The notes under the pieces are model-generated. The model was not told the origin of the DNA, ran no database searches, and saw only the letters and a list, made by a program, of their open reading frames with translations. Source: CAVZVW01 sp963778845 (lineage in GTDB: Bacteria > Actinomycetota > Actinomycetes > Actinomycetales > Kineosporiaceae). From it: a DNA stretch of 64,000 bases. Position 1 is the stretch's first letter. Each line of letters starts with the position of its first letter. This document shows, one piece after another, positions 53,957 through 62,375 of the stretch. Where the stretch lies: assembly GCA_963778845.1 (NCBI GenBank), contig CAVZVW010000009.1, positions 1,674,001 through 1,738,000 on the forward strand. Reading direction: 5' to 3'. Both the position numbers and the translations under genes were made by a program.

Positions 53957-55147
53957 GTGGACGCCTCCTCCGCCGGCACCGCACTCACCCGCGAGCGCTC
54001 GCTGACCGTGGGGGTCGGCGCCGGCAGCCTCGCGACGTCCGACATGGTCCTCAACATCGGGCCGCAGCACCCGGCCACCCATGGGGTGCTGCGGTTGCGC
54101 ATCCTCGTGGACGGCGAGCGCATCATCTCGGCCGAGCCGATCGTCGGCTACATGCACCGGGGCGCCGAGAAGCTGTTCGAGGTGCGGGACTACCGCCAGA
54201 TCATCGTGCTCGCGAACCGGCACGACTGGCTCTCGGCCTTCGCCAACGAGCTCGGCGTCGTGCTGGCCGCCGAACGCATGCTCGGCATGGAGGTCCCCGA
54301 GCGAGCCGTATGGGCGAGAACCCTGCTCGCCGAGCTCAACCGCATCCTCAGCCACCTGGTGTTCCTCGGTTCCTACCCGTTGGAGCTCGGTGCGATCACG
54401 CCCGTGTTCTACGCGTTCCGTGAGCGCGAGGAGCTCCAGGCCGTGATGGAGGAGATCTCGGGCGGGCGGATGCACTACATGTTCAACCGCGTGGGCGGGA
54501 TCAAGGAGGACATGCCGGCCGGCTGGCTGGGCCGGGTCAGCACCGCGATCGCCGCGGTCCGCCGGCGGATGCCCGAGCTCGAAGGGCTGATCGCCACGAA
54601 CGAGATCGTCCGCGTGCGCACTCGTGGCGTGGGGGTCCTGGACAAGGAGCTGGCTGCGAGCTTCGGCGTCAGCGGACCGATCGCCCGAGCGGGCGGCCTC
54701 GACGTCGACATCCGCCGGGACGAGCCGTACCTGGCCTACGCCGAGCTCTTCGCCCCCGGAGGACCGGGCCGCGTGGTGACGCGGACGCAGGGTGACTGCC
54801 TGGCGCGCCTCGAGGTGCTGCTGGAGCAGGTGCACGTGAGCCTCGACCTGGCTCAGGCGTGCGTCGAACGCCTCCGACTCATGGCGCCGGGCCCGGTGAA
54901 CCAACGGCTGCCCAAGGTGCTGCGAGTACCCGAGGGCCACATGTACCAGCTCACCGAGAACCCCCTGGGGATCAACGGGTACTACCTCGTCTCTCGCGGG
55001 GACAAGGTGCCGTGGCGGCTGAAGCTGCGCTCGGCGTCCTTCAACAACGTGCAGGTGCTGTCGCGGATGCTCCCCGGGTGCCTGGTCGCCGACATGGTGG
55101 CGATCATGGGATCGATGTTCTTCGTCGTGGGCGACGTCGACAAGTAG
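53957..55147 (+). CDS. Orphan NADH-quinone oxidoreductase subunit D-like protein
   Basis: The 396-residue protein is a 49-kDa/NuoD homologue: NIGPQHPATHGVLRL, VGYMHRGAEKLFE, ANRHDWLSAF, GGRMHYMFNRVGG and a C-terminus ending VVGDVDK. Normally NuoD forms the quinone site of complex I inside a nuo operon; no other nuo gene flanks this one. Arg68 in YMHRGAEK aligns with the arginine methylated by NDUFAF7 in the human homologue. The GTG at 53957 is 7 nt after CAGACT (53944-53949), so it may be leaderless. Confidence 0.9.
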   Translation: MDASSAGTALTRERSLTVGVGAGSLATSDMVLNIGPQHPATHGVLRLRILVDGERIISAEPIVGYMHRGAEKLFEVRDYRQIIVLANRHDWLSAFANELGVVLAAERMLGMEVPERAVWARTLLAELNRILSHLVFLGSYPLELGAITPVFYAFREREELQAVMEEISGGRMHYMFNRVGGIKEDMPAGWLGRVSTAIAAVRRRMPELEGLIATNEIVRVRTRGVGVLDKELAASFGVSGPIARAGGLDVDIRRDEPYLAYAELFAPGGPGRVVTRTQGDCLARLEVLLEQVHVSLDLAQACVERLRLMAPGPVNQRLPKVLRVPEGHMYQLTENPLGINGYYLVSRGDKVPWRLKLRSASFNNVQVLSRMLPGCLVADMVAIMGSMFFVVGDVDK

Positions 55148-55188
55148 CCGCGAGCCCGTCGGCCCGTCCGGACGAACCGCGGACGCAC

Positions 55189-56133
55189 TCAGGCCGTGTG
55201 GCGACCCGGCCCCGCGACGCTCAGACGCAGCTCGCCGGTCGGGGGTCCGACGTGGCGCCCCTCCGCCGGCGGCGCGCCGGGCGTGCCTTCCAGGGTGAGC
55301 GTGAGCTCGTCCGCGTCGGCGGTGGCCAGTGCGGCGTACACCCGATCCTCGACGGCACCGACGGGCAGTGGCAGAGGCGACGTGGTGGGTGAGGCGATGC
55401 CGCGCAGGTCGATCACCGCGGCCACCCCCCGCAACGGCGTGACCGGCGATGCGCCCGCGGGAGCCGCTTGCGAGCGAGCCGGCACCCCCGGCACCGACCG
55501 CGGCACGAACATGGGCGCCGCCCGGCGGTCCCGCGGCGGGATCGCAGCGACCATGCGGGTCCGTGCGGCGGCACCCGGCGAGGGCGTCGCCGTCGTCGCG
55601 CGCGCCGTCCATGGCTCGGGTACAAGGTGATGCTCGGGTTCCACGCGCGGCTGCGGCTGTGCCCGCGGCTGGACCGTCGGCGGTGCGACCACCAGTGGTG
55701 GGCCCACCAGTCCCGGAACAGCCGAACGGAGGCGCAACGGCTTGGTCTCCGCGTCGGCGCGGGGCGCGGGGCGCGCGGGGCGGGTGTCGAGCACCGCCCG
55801 GCGGGCCAGGGAGACCTCTTCGGTCAGCTGCTGGATCTGGTGCCTCATCTGCTCCAGAGCCACCGAGAACGTGTTCCGCTCGAGTCGGTGACGCACGCGT
55901 TCACGGCGAAGTCGACGGCCGACTGCTCGGGACTGCATCGTCTCGACGGCCACGCCGGCCGCAGCGCAGACGGCGCCGGCGGCCGCGACTGCCGGATGCG
56001 AGCCCACCAGCCCCAGCGCCCCGAGAGCGAGTCCGACCAGGGCCGCGGCCCGCGACGAGAGCAACGCCGCCGCGGCCAACGCCGTCGGTATCGGGCGGCG
56101 CCGGGCTCGCTGCGCTGAGTGACGTCCGGACAC
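55189..56133 (-). CDS. Membrane protein with coiled coil and Pro-rich tail
   Basis: The 314-residue protein has two hydrophobic helices near residues 18-64, a coiled-coil segment (FSVALEQMRHQIQQLTEEVSLARRAV), and ~190 low-complexity Pro/Ala/Arg residues. It corresponds by position and composition to Rv3604c of M. tuberculosis; no function is known. GTG start 6 nt after TAGGCT (56140-56145): leaderless, with its own promoter behind the fol operon. Confidence 0.75.
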   Translation of the reverse strand: MSGRHSAQRARRRPIPTALAAAALLSSRAAALVGLALGALGLVGSHPAVAAAGAVCAAAGVAVETMQSRAVGRRLRRERVRHRLERNTFSVALEQMRHQIQQLTEEVSLARRAVLDTRPARPAPRADAETKPLRLRSAVPGLVGPPLVVAPPTVQPRAQPQPRVEPEHHLVPEPWTARATTATPSPGAAARTRMVAAIPPRDRRAAPMFVPRSVPGVPARSQAAPAGASPVTPLRGVAAVIDLRGIASPTTSPLPLPVGAVEDRVYAALATADADELTLTLEGTPGAPPAEGRHVGPPTGELRLSVAGPGRHTA

Positions 56134-56145
56134 GGCGCCAGCCTA

Positions 56146-56178
56146 GGGCCGTCTCCCGGCTGATTCCGGGAACGGCCC
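56146..56178 (-). terminator. Hairpin after DUF3180 gene
   Basis: GGGCCGT/ACGGCCC and TCCCGG/CCGGGA stack into a 13-bp stem with one bulged base and a 6-nt loop. It lies downstream of the folP-folB-folK-DUF3180 operon and just before the next promoter. Confidence 0.6.
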
Positions 56179-56246
56179 AGGTCAGCGGCGTGTCCGCGGC
56201 CGACGACCGAGTGCGCGGGGCGTCACGGCGCGCGACGGCCAGATCC

Positions 56247-56732
56247 TTACGCGCCGGTGTCCTGACCCTCGGCACCGTCGCCGGCGTCGAGGTCGTCGCC
56301 GGGCGGGACGCGGCACCAGCGCTGCACCACCAGGCCGGCCGCCGCGACGGCGGCCGCACACGCGGCCGCGGCAAGCGCCATGACCAGCCGGGTGCGCCGG
56401 GCACCCACGACATCCGGCAGGACCGTCAGGGCCTGGGCGGCGTACCACCCGCACAGGAGGGCACCCGCGTACGCAGCGGCCTTCCCCAGGACGGCGGTGC
56501 GCGCGGCCGTCAGGGGGTCCAGTCTGCGATCACGCCGGCCGTGCTGCCAGCGCCGGACGGGCAACCCCGCCGCGACCACGACCATCGCCAGGGCCGCGAG
56601 CCCGGCCACCGCCGTCCACGGCACCGGCAGTGGGTCTCCCCCGGCTCCCGCCCACGCGGCGAGCGCCAGCCATCCAAGCCCGCAGGTGACAGCGGCGATG
56701 ACCGCCATCACCGGCAGCCGCGCCGGCTTCAC
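56247..56732 (-). CDS. DUF3180 membrane protein
   Basis: The 161-residue protein has four hydrophobic helices: LPVMAVIAAVTCGLGWLALA, WTAVAGLAALAMVVVAAGLP, AAAYAGALLCGWYAAQAL, LVMALAAAACAAAVAAAGLV. It is the DUF3180 protein always found after folK in actinobacteria (Rv3605c). Function unknown. The GTG start overlaps the folK stop (GTGA). The tail is acidic. Confidence 0.88.
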   Translation of the reverse strand: MKPARLPVMAVIAAVTCGLGWLALAAWAGAGGDPLPVPWTAVAGLAALAMVVVAAGLPVRRWQHGRRDRRLDPLTAARTAVLGKAAAYAGALLCGWYAAQALTVLPDVVGARRTRLVMALAAAACAAAVAAAGLVVQRWCRVPPGDDLDAGDGAEGQDTGA

Positions 56733-57289
56733 GGCTCCACCTCGAGCGCGACGTCGTCGCGCACACGTACCCCGGGACGGTCCATGGCCGCCTCGGCAAG
56801 GTCGCCGACACGCTGGAGGCCGCCTGCCGTGGGCAGGCATGCCTGCGGATCCGCCAGTGCCCACGGCAGCAGCACGAAGGCACGCTCGTGCGCCCTCGGG
56901 TGCGGAATGACGAGAACGGCCGACTCGGCGACCAGGTCGTCATACGCGATCACGTCCACGTCGAGCGTGCGTGGGCCCCAGCGCGCCTCCCGAACGCGGC
57001 CGTGGTCGCCCTCCACTCGCTGGCATGCGGCCAGCAGAGCCAGCGGCGACAGCGATGTCGTCACCAACACCACTGCGTTGAGGAAGTCCGGCTGCACCGG
57101 GCCGCCGACGGGTTCGGTCTCGACGACCGGCGACACCGCCCGAACTCGCAGGCCCTCGAACGCCCGAATCTCCGCGACCGCTGAGCGCAGCGTGGCCGCC
57201 CGGTCCCCGAGGTTGCTCCCCAGGGCCAGGACGGCGGGAACGGAGGCCTCGGGTTGCTGGTCAAGGCCTGCCGACGTCGGGAGGCTCAC
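56729..57289 (-). CDS. folK: 2-Amino-4-hydroxy-6-hydroxymethyldihydropteridine pyrophosphokinase
   Basis: Transfers pyrophosphate from ATP to hydroxymethyldihydropterin in folate synthesis. The 186-residue protein has ALGSNLGDR, the signature VETEPVGGPVQPDFLNAV, and RWGPRTLDVDVIAYDD with metal-binding aspartates. The GTG at 57289 overlaps the folB stop (GTGA). Downstream of FolB and upstream of FolP in the pathway. Confidence 0.95.
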   Translation of the reverse strand: MSLPTSAGLDQQPEASVPAVLALGSNLGDRAATLRSAVAEIRAFEGLRVRAVSPVVETEPVGGPVQPDFLNAVVLVTTSLSPLALLAACQRVEGDHGRVREARWGPRTLDVDVIAYDDLVAESAVLVIPHPRAHERAFVLLPWALADPQACLPTAGGLQRVGDLAEAAMDRPGVRVRDDVALEVEP

Positions 57290-57753
57290 CCCGGCCCGGC
57301 CACGGCGTCGTCCGGTGCCGCTCGCGCGACGTCCGCCCCCCGCGGAAGGTCCTCACGCGTGCGCCGCACAGCGACCACGACATCGCCGAACGCCTCGGTC
57401 AGGGGAGCCTGCGGCTTGTGGACGGTGACGTCGACCGCGACGACGCGGCGGTCGGCGAGGCAGGCGAGCGCGATGCGAGCCGCGAGGGTCTCGACCAGCC
57501 GCACGGCCGGGCCGCGAACGACGTCGAGCACGGCGACGGCAAGCCCCCCGTAGTCGACGGTGTCGACGAGCTCGTCGGTGGCCCCGGCGGGTCGGCAGTC
57601 CAGGTGCAGGGTCACGTCGACACCGAACTCCTGACCGTCGCGGCGTTCGTGGTCGAGGACGCCGTGACGACCACGAGCCGTGAGCCCGACCAGGCATACC
57701 TGGTCCAACGGTCGACCGGTGCCGTCGACCACCAGTGCCGACGGGAAGCTCAT
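57286..57753 (-). CDS. folB: Dihydroneopterin aldolase
   Basis: Splits dihydroneopterin to hydroxymethyldihydropterin and glycolaldehyde. The 155-residue protein has ARGRHGVLDHERRDGQEFGVDV with the conserved Glu and VDYGGLA, and VDVTVHKPQAPL. The C-terminal ~25 residues are a disordered extension. The ATG overlaps the folP stop (ATGA). Confidence 0.94.
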   Translation of the reverse strand: MSFPSALVVDGTGRPLDQVCLVGLTARGRHGVLDHERRDGQEFGVDVTLHLDCRPAGATDELVDTVDYGGLAVAVLDVVRGPAVRLVETLAARIALACLADRRVVAVDVTVHKPQAPLTEAFGDVVVAVRRTREDLPRGADVARAAPDDAVAGPG

Positions 57754-58619
57754 CGGTCACCGCCGCGCCGGGCTGCCGCGACAGCAGCGGCGACGCGCAC
57801 CGCGTGGGCCGATGCGCGGACCTCGTGCACGCGCACCCCCCACGCGCCCGCGGCGGCGGCGAGTGCCGAGACGGCGGCGGTTGCGTCGTCGCGCTCCTCC
57901 ATGGGCACGGGCACCCCGTCGGGGCCGGCCAGCAGCTTCCCGAGGAAGCGCTTCCTCGCGGCTCCGACGAGAACCGGGCGGCCGAGCCCCACGAGTGCGT
58001 CGAGGCGGGCGAGCAGCGCCCAGTTGTGCTCTCCGGTCTTCGCGAAGCCGAGACCGGGGTCGAGAACCACCTGTCGTGGGTCGACCCCCGCCGACACGAG
58101 CGCGTCCAGCCGGGCGGACAGCTCGGCACTCACGTCGGCGACCACGTCGCCGTACACCGCCATCGACTGCATGACCGTGCTGGGGCCACGCCAGTGCATG
58201 ACCACCATCGGCACCTGAGCGTCGGCGACCAAGGACGCCATGTGCGGGTCGGCCAACCCGCCGCTGACGTCGTTGACGAACGTGGCGCCCGCCGCCAGCG
58301 CGGCGTCGGCCACTTCGGCCCGCATCGTGTCGATGCTCACGACGGCGCCCGCCGTGGAGAGCGCACGGACGACAGGGAGCACACGCCGCAGCTCCTCCTC
58401 GGGAGGGATCCGCTCCGCCCCCGGTCGGGTCGACTCCCCCCCGACGTCGAGGACGTCGGCTCCCTCGGCGAGGAGCGCGAGACCGCGGTCGACGGCGGCG
58501 CTCGGAGCGAACCACAGGCCGCCGTCGCTGAACGAGTCCGGGGTGACGTTGACCACGCCCATGACGAGACACCGCCCCGCGGCGGCCAGGTGCGCCGGTA
58601 GCCCGAGGACGTCGCTCAC
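57750..58619 (-). CDS. folP: Dihydropteroate synthase
   Basis: Condenses hydroxymethyldihydropterin pyrophosphate with p-aminobenzoate; the sulfonamide target. The 289-residue TIM barrel has VMGVVNVTPDSFSDGG, DVGGESTRPGAERI, FVNDVSGG, DPGLGFAKT, and a conserved C-terminal HEV-like VRVHEVRA. The GTG at 58619 lies 6 nt after TAGGGT (58626-58631), so the operon folP-folB-folK-DUF3180 begins with a leaderless mRNA. Confidence 0.96.
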   Translation of the reverse strand: MSDVLGLPAHLAAAGRCLVMGVVNVTPDSFSDGGLWFAPSAAVDRGLALLAEGADVLDVGGESTRPGAERIPPEEELRRVLPVVRALSTAGAVVSIDTMRAEVADAALAAGATFVNDVSGGLADPHMASLVADAQVPMVVMHWRGPSTVMQSMAVYGDVVADVSAELSARLDALVSAGVDPRQVVLDPGLGFAKTGEHNWALLARLDALVGLGRPVLVGAARKRFLGKLLAGPDGVPVPMEERDDATAAVSALAAAAGAWGVRVHEVRASAHAVRVAAAVAAARRGGDR

Positions 58620-58625
58620 ACAGGC

Positions 58626-58631
58626 ACCCTA
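58626..58631 (-). promoter_or_regulatory. folP operon -10 element
   Basis: TAGGGT on the minus strand, 6 nt before the folP GTG. It matches the leaderless arrangement seen at many operon heads in this window. Confidence 0.6.
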
Positions 58632-58764
58632 GATCCTGCCGGCGACGGTCGGGCCACCCGGAGCGCACCCGGCGCCCGTCCTCGGACACCCCCGCGAGGA
58701 GCACCCCGGCGAGCCGCCCCACAGCGGGGTCGGCGGTGGGCTCCGCGGGGTCGCTGAAGCGGCC

Positions 58765-58850
58765 CCATCCACAGCATCGGGCCAGTCGTCCACACGTTGC
58801 CCACCGTGTTCATGTAGTTACCCACACCCTCGTGCACAGATTCCTCCACA
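58765..58850 (+). promoter_or_regulatory. Helically phased array of five DnaA-box-like sequences
   Basis: CCATCCACA (58765), TCGTCCACA (58786), TTGCCCACC (58797), TTACCCACA (58818) and TCCTCCACA (58842) all point the same way. Distances between starts are 21, 11, 21 and 24 bp, close to whole helical turns. Two copies differ by one base from the DnaA boxes TTGTCCACA / TTATCCACA. No dnaA, dnaN or rpmH is nearby, so this is not the normal oriC. Confidence 0.5.
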
Positions 58851-58965
58851 AGCCGGGAACCGTTGCAGCGCAAGGAGATCGGGGACGTGCCGACATTCGA
58901 CAAGATCGACGAGATTTCTTGCCGGAACCCCTTGCGCCCACCTCTCAACCAGGAGTAGACATCTC

Positions 58966-59587
58966 CCCACGCCACCACGAACGGTGGTCGAACTCGGAGG
59001 AGACTCCGGGGGATCTGAGGGCCTGGGAGACCAGGCCCGAGGACCTGGATCCGGCAGGCGAGGTCGGTTGCGGGGCAACCCGCACGAGACCGAGCACCGG
59101 GACTGGGGGCTGGCGGAAATGGTGACGATCCGGGGGCGGGGAAGACCGATCCAGGGCTGACTCGCTGGCCTCGCAAGAGGCCAGTGTGAGGCTGCCGCGG
59201 GTGACGACGCGGAGGGTCGGAGGTAACCGCGCTTGGAAGGTCGCACTGCGTGCAACGACCCGGCTTCGGCCGGGTCGAGGCCCGGATGTGGCAGAGCCCC
59301 AGGTCGGCTTCGGTCGACCGAGGGCGCGCCGCAGGGTCCTCGATGTCGGCTTCGGCTGGCGGAGGGACCGTCGAGATCGTACTGGAGCGGCTCTGGCCGC
59401 GAAGGTCCTCTCGGTACCGGGTCGGGTTCGGCCTCGGCTGGACCGCCGAACGGGCGTCATCCCGAGACGGCCTGCGGAGCCCGACTCCGACGCTCTGCTC
59501 CCTCTGGGGAGCGGTGCAGCAGGGTAGGGCACCAACGGACGGCGACCACCGGCAAGGCCCCTCGAACTCATACTTCGAGGGGCCTTG
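58966..59587 (+). ncRNA. Candidate large structured non-coding RNA
   Basis: About ten strong hairpins follow one another. Stems: CCACC (58972), CTCGGAG with GAGA loop (58993), GGGCCTGG with GAGA loop (59019), GGTTGC (59066), CTGGCCTC with GCAA loop (59165), CGACCCGGC with UUCG loop (59256), GGTCGGC with UUCG loop (59302), GTCGGC with UUCG loop (59345), GCGGC with UCUG loop nested in GGACC/GGTCC (59365-59408), GCTCCC with UCUG loop (59497), then the terminator. GNRA and cUUCGg loops are only correct on the plus strand. No reading frame resembles a protein. I do not recognise it as RNase P, tmRNA or SRP RNA. The 5' end is approximate. Confidence 0.6.
59553..59587 (+). terminator. Strong intrinsic terminator of the candidate RNA
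   Basis: CAAGGCCCCTCGAA and its exact complement make a perfect 14-bp stem with the 7-nt loop CTCATAC. TCGTATGTCT follows, which is T-rich for this genome. It ends the hairpin-rich region on the plus strand. Confidence 0.8.
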
Positions 59588-59894
59588 TCGTATGTCTAGC
59601 GTGCCAGAGCCGTTCCGTTCGGCAGCGACACGCGGCTGCATTGACAACGAAACTGTCGACGGCACTGGTGTCGGGGACGACCTTGACGGTGAGGTCCGAC
59701 CACACGTGTCGTGGAGATGCCGGCCGCACCGCTGACGGTCTCGGTCGTCGTCACCACGACGTTGGCCCCGGCCCGCCGTCGACTCGGCGCGGCCCTCGCA
59801 CCGGCCCCCTGAACCCCAGAGCGGCCGGCCCTGCTGGTCCCGCCGACCCGACGCGCCGGGGCAGACAAGGACCGAAACGATTTGGCACACTTCC
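59588..59894. other. Non-coding gap before sulP with a possible gene remnant
   Basis: No intact gene is visible. On the minus strand, joining two frames near 59700 gives a protein-like stretch (NVVVTTTETVSGAAGISTTRV, then WSDLTVKVVPDTSAVDSFVV) that could be a decayed secreted-protein fragment; this is weak. Confidence 0.35.
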
Positions 59895-59897
59895 GTG

Positions 59898-61751
59898 ATG
59901 ACGAGGAGGCCGCAACTGCGGGCGGGCCGGGGAGTGCACGTCCCGTTGCTGGAGTGGCTTCCCGGCTATGAGTGGCGGGACCTGCGCCACGACGCCATGG
60001 CCGGCGCCGCGGTCGCAGCCCTGGCAGTGCCGCAGTCCCTCGGATATGCAGCAGTAGCAGGTGTGCCTGTCCAGGTCGGCCTCTACACGTTGCCGCCCGC
60101 CTTCCTCGCCTACGCAGTGATGGGCAGCTCTCGCCGCCTGGTCGTGGGGCCCGTGTCCACCATCGCCGTGCTCTCGGGCAGCATCGTGGCGGGCATGGCC
60201 GGCGGCGACCCCCAACGCGCGCAGTCACTCACGGCGGCTCTCGCCGTCGTCGCGGGGATCGCGTTGGTGCTGTTGGGCACCCTGCGGGTCGGCTGGGTCG
60301 CGGAGTTCCTCTCAGCCCCCATCGTCACCGGCTTCGTGACGGGCCTCGTGGTCCTCGTGATCCTCGGCGAGCTGCCCGCCCTGCTGGGTCTACCCGTGCC
60401 CGAGGGCTCGACGGTGGACCGTGTGTGGGCACTGGCCTCCGAGGCTAACCAGGTGCACGCCGCCACGATCCTGCTGAGCGCCCTCTCGCTGACGATCCTG
60501 CTCGCAGGACGGCGCTGGGCGCGGTCCGTCCCCTGGAGCCTGCTGGTGCTGATCGGCGGGATCGCGGCGTCACGGCTGCTGGGCATGGAGGAGCACGGGA
60601 TAGCGGTGGTCGGCTATGTGCCGACCGGGCTGCCATTGCCGCGACTTCCCGCCGTGAGCGTCCGGGACCTGTCCGGAGTCGTGACGGGCGGGCTCGCGAT
60701 CGCGATGGTGGGCCTGGCCGAAGGCCTCGCCGCAGCGCGGCTCTTCGGTGCCCGGCACCACGAACGCGTCGACGCCGACCAAGAGCTCGTGGCCAACGGG
60801 GTCGCCGATCTTGCGACAGGGCTCGTCGGCGGCATGCCGGTGGCAGGCAGCCTGTCCAAGACCGCTGTGGCGGACAGGGCCGGCAGCCGCACCCAGGTGT
60901 GCGGCCTCGTGGCCGCCTGGCTGTGTCTGGCTGTCCTGGTGGCGCTGGCCGGCCTGGTCGCCGACCTTCCCCGCGCCGTCCTCTCCTCCATCGTCGTGGC
61001 CGCGGTGATCGGCCTGATCGACGTCCAGGCCTTCCTGCGCTACCGCGCCGTTCGCCGCAACGACCTGATCTCCGCCTTGGTGGCACTACTGGGCGTTCTG
61101 CTGCTCGGGCCGCTCAACGGGCTCCTGCTCGCGATCGGCCAGTCGCTGCTCGGGCTGGTCTACCGCTCCGTTCAGGTGAACGTGGACCCGATGGGCAAGG
61201 TCCCCGACGAGAAGGCCGCCTGGGGGTCGGTGGTCGGGCACCCGGAGCGGCGCACGCCACCCGACGTTCTCGTGGTGCGCCTGGACGGTCCACTGTTCTG
61301 GCCCAACGCGGAGAGCGTCCACGACCGGGTCCTGCGGACGGTGGCCGCGCACCCGGAGGCCAAGGCTCTCGTGCTCGACCTCGAGGCCACCGGCCAGCTC
61401 GACACCACCAGCGCCGACGTGCTGGTGCGCCTGCTCACCACGCTGCGCGACCAGGGAGTGGACCTCTACCTCGTGCGGGTGTTCGCCTCCGCACGCGGGG
61501 TGCTCCTGCGCTGCGGCCTGATGGACCGGCTGGGCGAGGACCATCTCTGGCACTCGATCTCAGCGGGGGTCAAGGCCGCACGGCGTGGACCTGCCCTCGT
61601 GCCCGCCGGCGGCTCGGACGTCGAGGCAGGCGTGGCTACCGCAGACGACTCCGGCGCCGAGCTCATCGCGGCCGAGACCCTCGAGGACGACGACGACCCC
61701 GACATCGACGAGAAGGAGCGGATCGCCGTCCGGCACAACGGTGAGCGCTGA
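59898..61751 (+). CDS. SulP-family anion transporter with STAS domain
   Basis: The 617-residue protein has ~10-12 membrane helices with the SulP hallmarks GAAVAALAVPQSLGYAAVAGVP near the N-terminus and GMPVAGSLSKTAV. A cytosolic STAS domain (~450-555: VVRLDGPLFWPNAESV, LDLEATGQLDTTSADVL) and an acidic tail follow. Substrates may be sulfate, bicarbonate or dicarboxylates. Nearest start pair is GTG-ATG; the ATG is 6 nt after CACACT. It separates folP from folE. Confidence 0.92.
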   Translation: MTRRPQLRAGRGVHVPLLEWLPGYEWRDLRHDAMAGAAVAALAVPQSLGYAAVAGVPVQVGLYTLPPAFLAYAVMGSSRRLVVGPVSTIAVLSGSIVAGMAGGDPQRAQSLTAALAVVAGIALVLLGTLRVGWVAEFLSAPIVTGFVTGLVVLVILGELPALLGLPVPEGSTVDRVWALASEANQVHAATILLSALSLTILLAGRRWARSVPWSLLVLIGGIAASRLLGMEEHGIAVVGYVPTGLPLPRLPAVSVRDLSGVVTGGLAIAMVGLAEGLAAARLFGARHHERVDADQELVANGVADLATGLVGGMPVAGSLSKTAVADRAGSRTQVCGLVAAWLCLAVLVALAGLVADLPRAVLSSIVVAAVIGLIDVQAFLRYRAVRRNDLISALVALLGVLLLGPLNGLLLAIGQSLLGLVYRSVQVNVDPMGKVPDEKAAWGSVVGHPERRTPPDVLVVRLDGPLFWPNAESVHDRVLRTVAAHPEAKALVLDLEATGQLDTTSADVLVRLLTTLRDQGVDLYLVRVFASARGVLLRCGLMDRLGEDHLWHSISAGVKAARRGPALVPAGGSDVEAGVATADDSGAELIAAETLEDDDDPDIDEKERIAVRHNGER

Positions 61752-61769
61752 GCCGCACGCGGGGTTGCC

Positions 61770-62375
61770 TCAGGCGCGGCCGAGGATCAGGCTCATGGCC
61801 TCGGCGCGGGTGGCTGCATCGCGCAGCTGCCCTCGCACGGCCGAGGTGACCGTGCGCGACCCCGGCTTGCGCACCCCGCGCATCGTCATGCACATGTGCT
61901 CGCACTCGATCACGACGATGACGCCACGCGGCTGCAGGATCGCCACGAGGGCGTCGGCCACCTGGCTCGTGAGCCGTTCCTGCACCTGGGGGCGCCGCGC
62001 GTAGACGTCGACCAGCCTGGCCAGCTTGCTCAGGCCGGTGATGCGGCCGTCGGAGGCCGGGACGTAGCCGACGTGGGCGACGCCGTGGAAGGGCACGAGG
62101 TGGTGCTCGCAGCAGGAGAAGACCTCGATGTCCTTGACCAGCACCAGCTCGTCGTGCCCGAGGTCGAAGGTGGTCGTCAGCACGTCCTGCGGCTCCTGCC
62201 ACAGGCCGGCGAACATCTCCGCGTAGGCACGTGCCACCCGCTGCGGGGTGCTGCGCAGGCCGTCGCGCTCGGGGTTCTCACCGATCGCCAGCAGGATCTC
62301 GCGAACGGCGGCCTCGACGCGCCCCGCGTCGTAGGGCTGCCTTCGTGACGGCCCCGCCTCGACGGCCTCGCTCAG
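61770..62375 (-). CDS. folE: GTP cyclohydrolase I, probably starting at CTG
   Basis: Opens GTP to dihydroneopterin triphosphate, the first folate step. The 201-residue protein has the zinc cysteine/histidine set in VFSCCEHHLVPFHG, CEHMCMTMRGV, and LSKLARLVDVYARRPQVQERLT. No ATG, GTG or TTG lies in frame near the expected start. A CTG at 62375 overlaps the ftsH stop (CTGA) and has GGGAGAG 5 nt upstream, giving the usual length. Convergent with sulP, 18 bp apart. Confidence 0.93.
   Translation of the reverse strand: MSEAVEAGPSRRQPYDAGRVEAAVREILLAIGENPERDGLRSTPQRVARAYAEMFAGLWQEPQDVLTTTFDLGHDELVLVKDIEVFSCCEHHLVPFHGVAHVGYVPASDGRITGLSKLARLVDVYARRPQVQERLTSQVADALVAILQPRGVIVVIECEHMCMTMRGVRKPGSRTVTSAVRGQLRDAATRAEAMSLILGRA

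Noticed and set aside
58765..58850. Chromosomal replication origin
   Set aside because: Only five imperfect DnaA-like boxes, no AT-rich unwinding element, and no dnaA/dnaN/rpmH nearby.
58995..59100. RNase P RNA, because of a GAGGAGACTCCGG segment
   Set aside because: The other conserved RNase P blocks (the GUGAAACGGU-like, GGUAAACCC-like and ACAGAACCCGG-like regions) are missing, and the hairpin order does not fit.
59596..59760. Secreted-protein pseudogene on the minus strand
   Set aside because: Protein-like only when two frames are joined by hand; too short to assign, so kept only as a remark in the gap entry.
58616..59890. 424-codon open frame on the minus strand across the folP-sulP gap
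   Set aside because: Long stop-free frames are expected by chance at this GC content. The translation is low-complexity without any family motif, and the same DNA forms plus-strand hairpins with RNA tetraloops.
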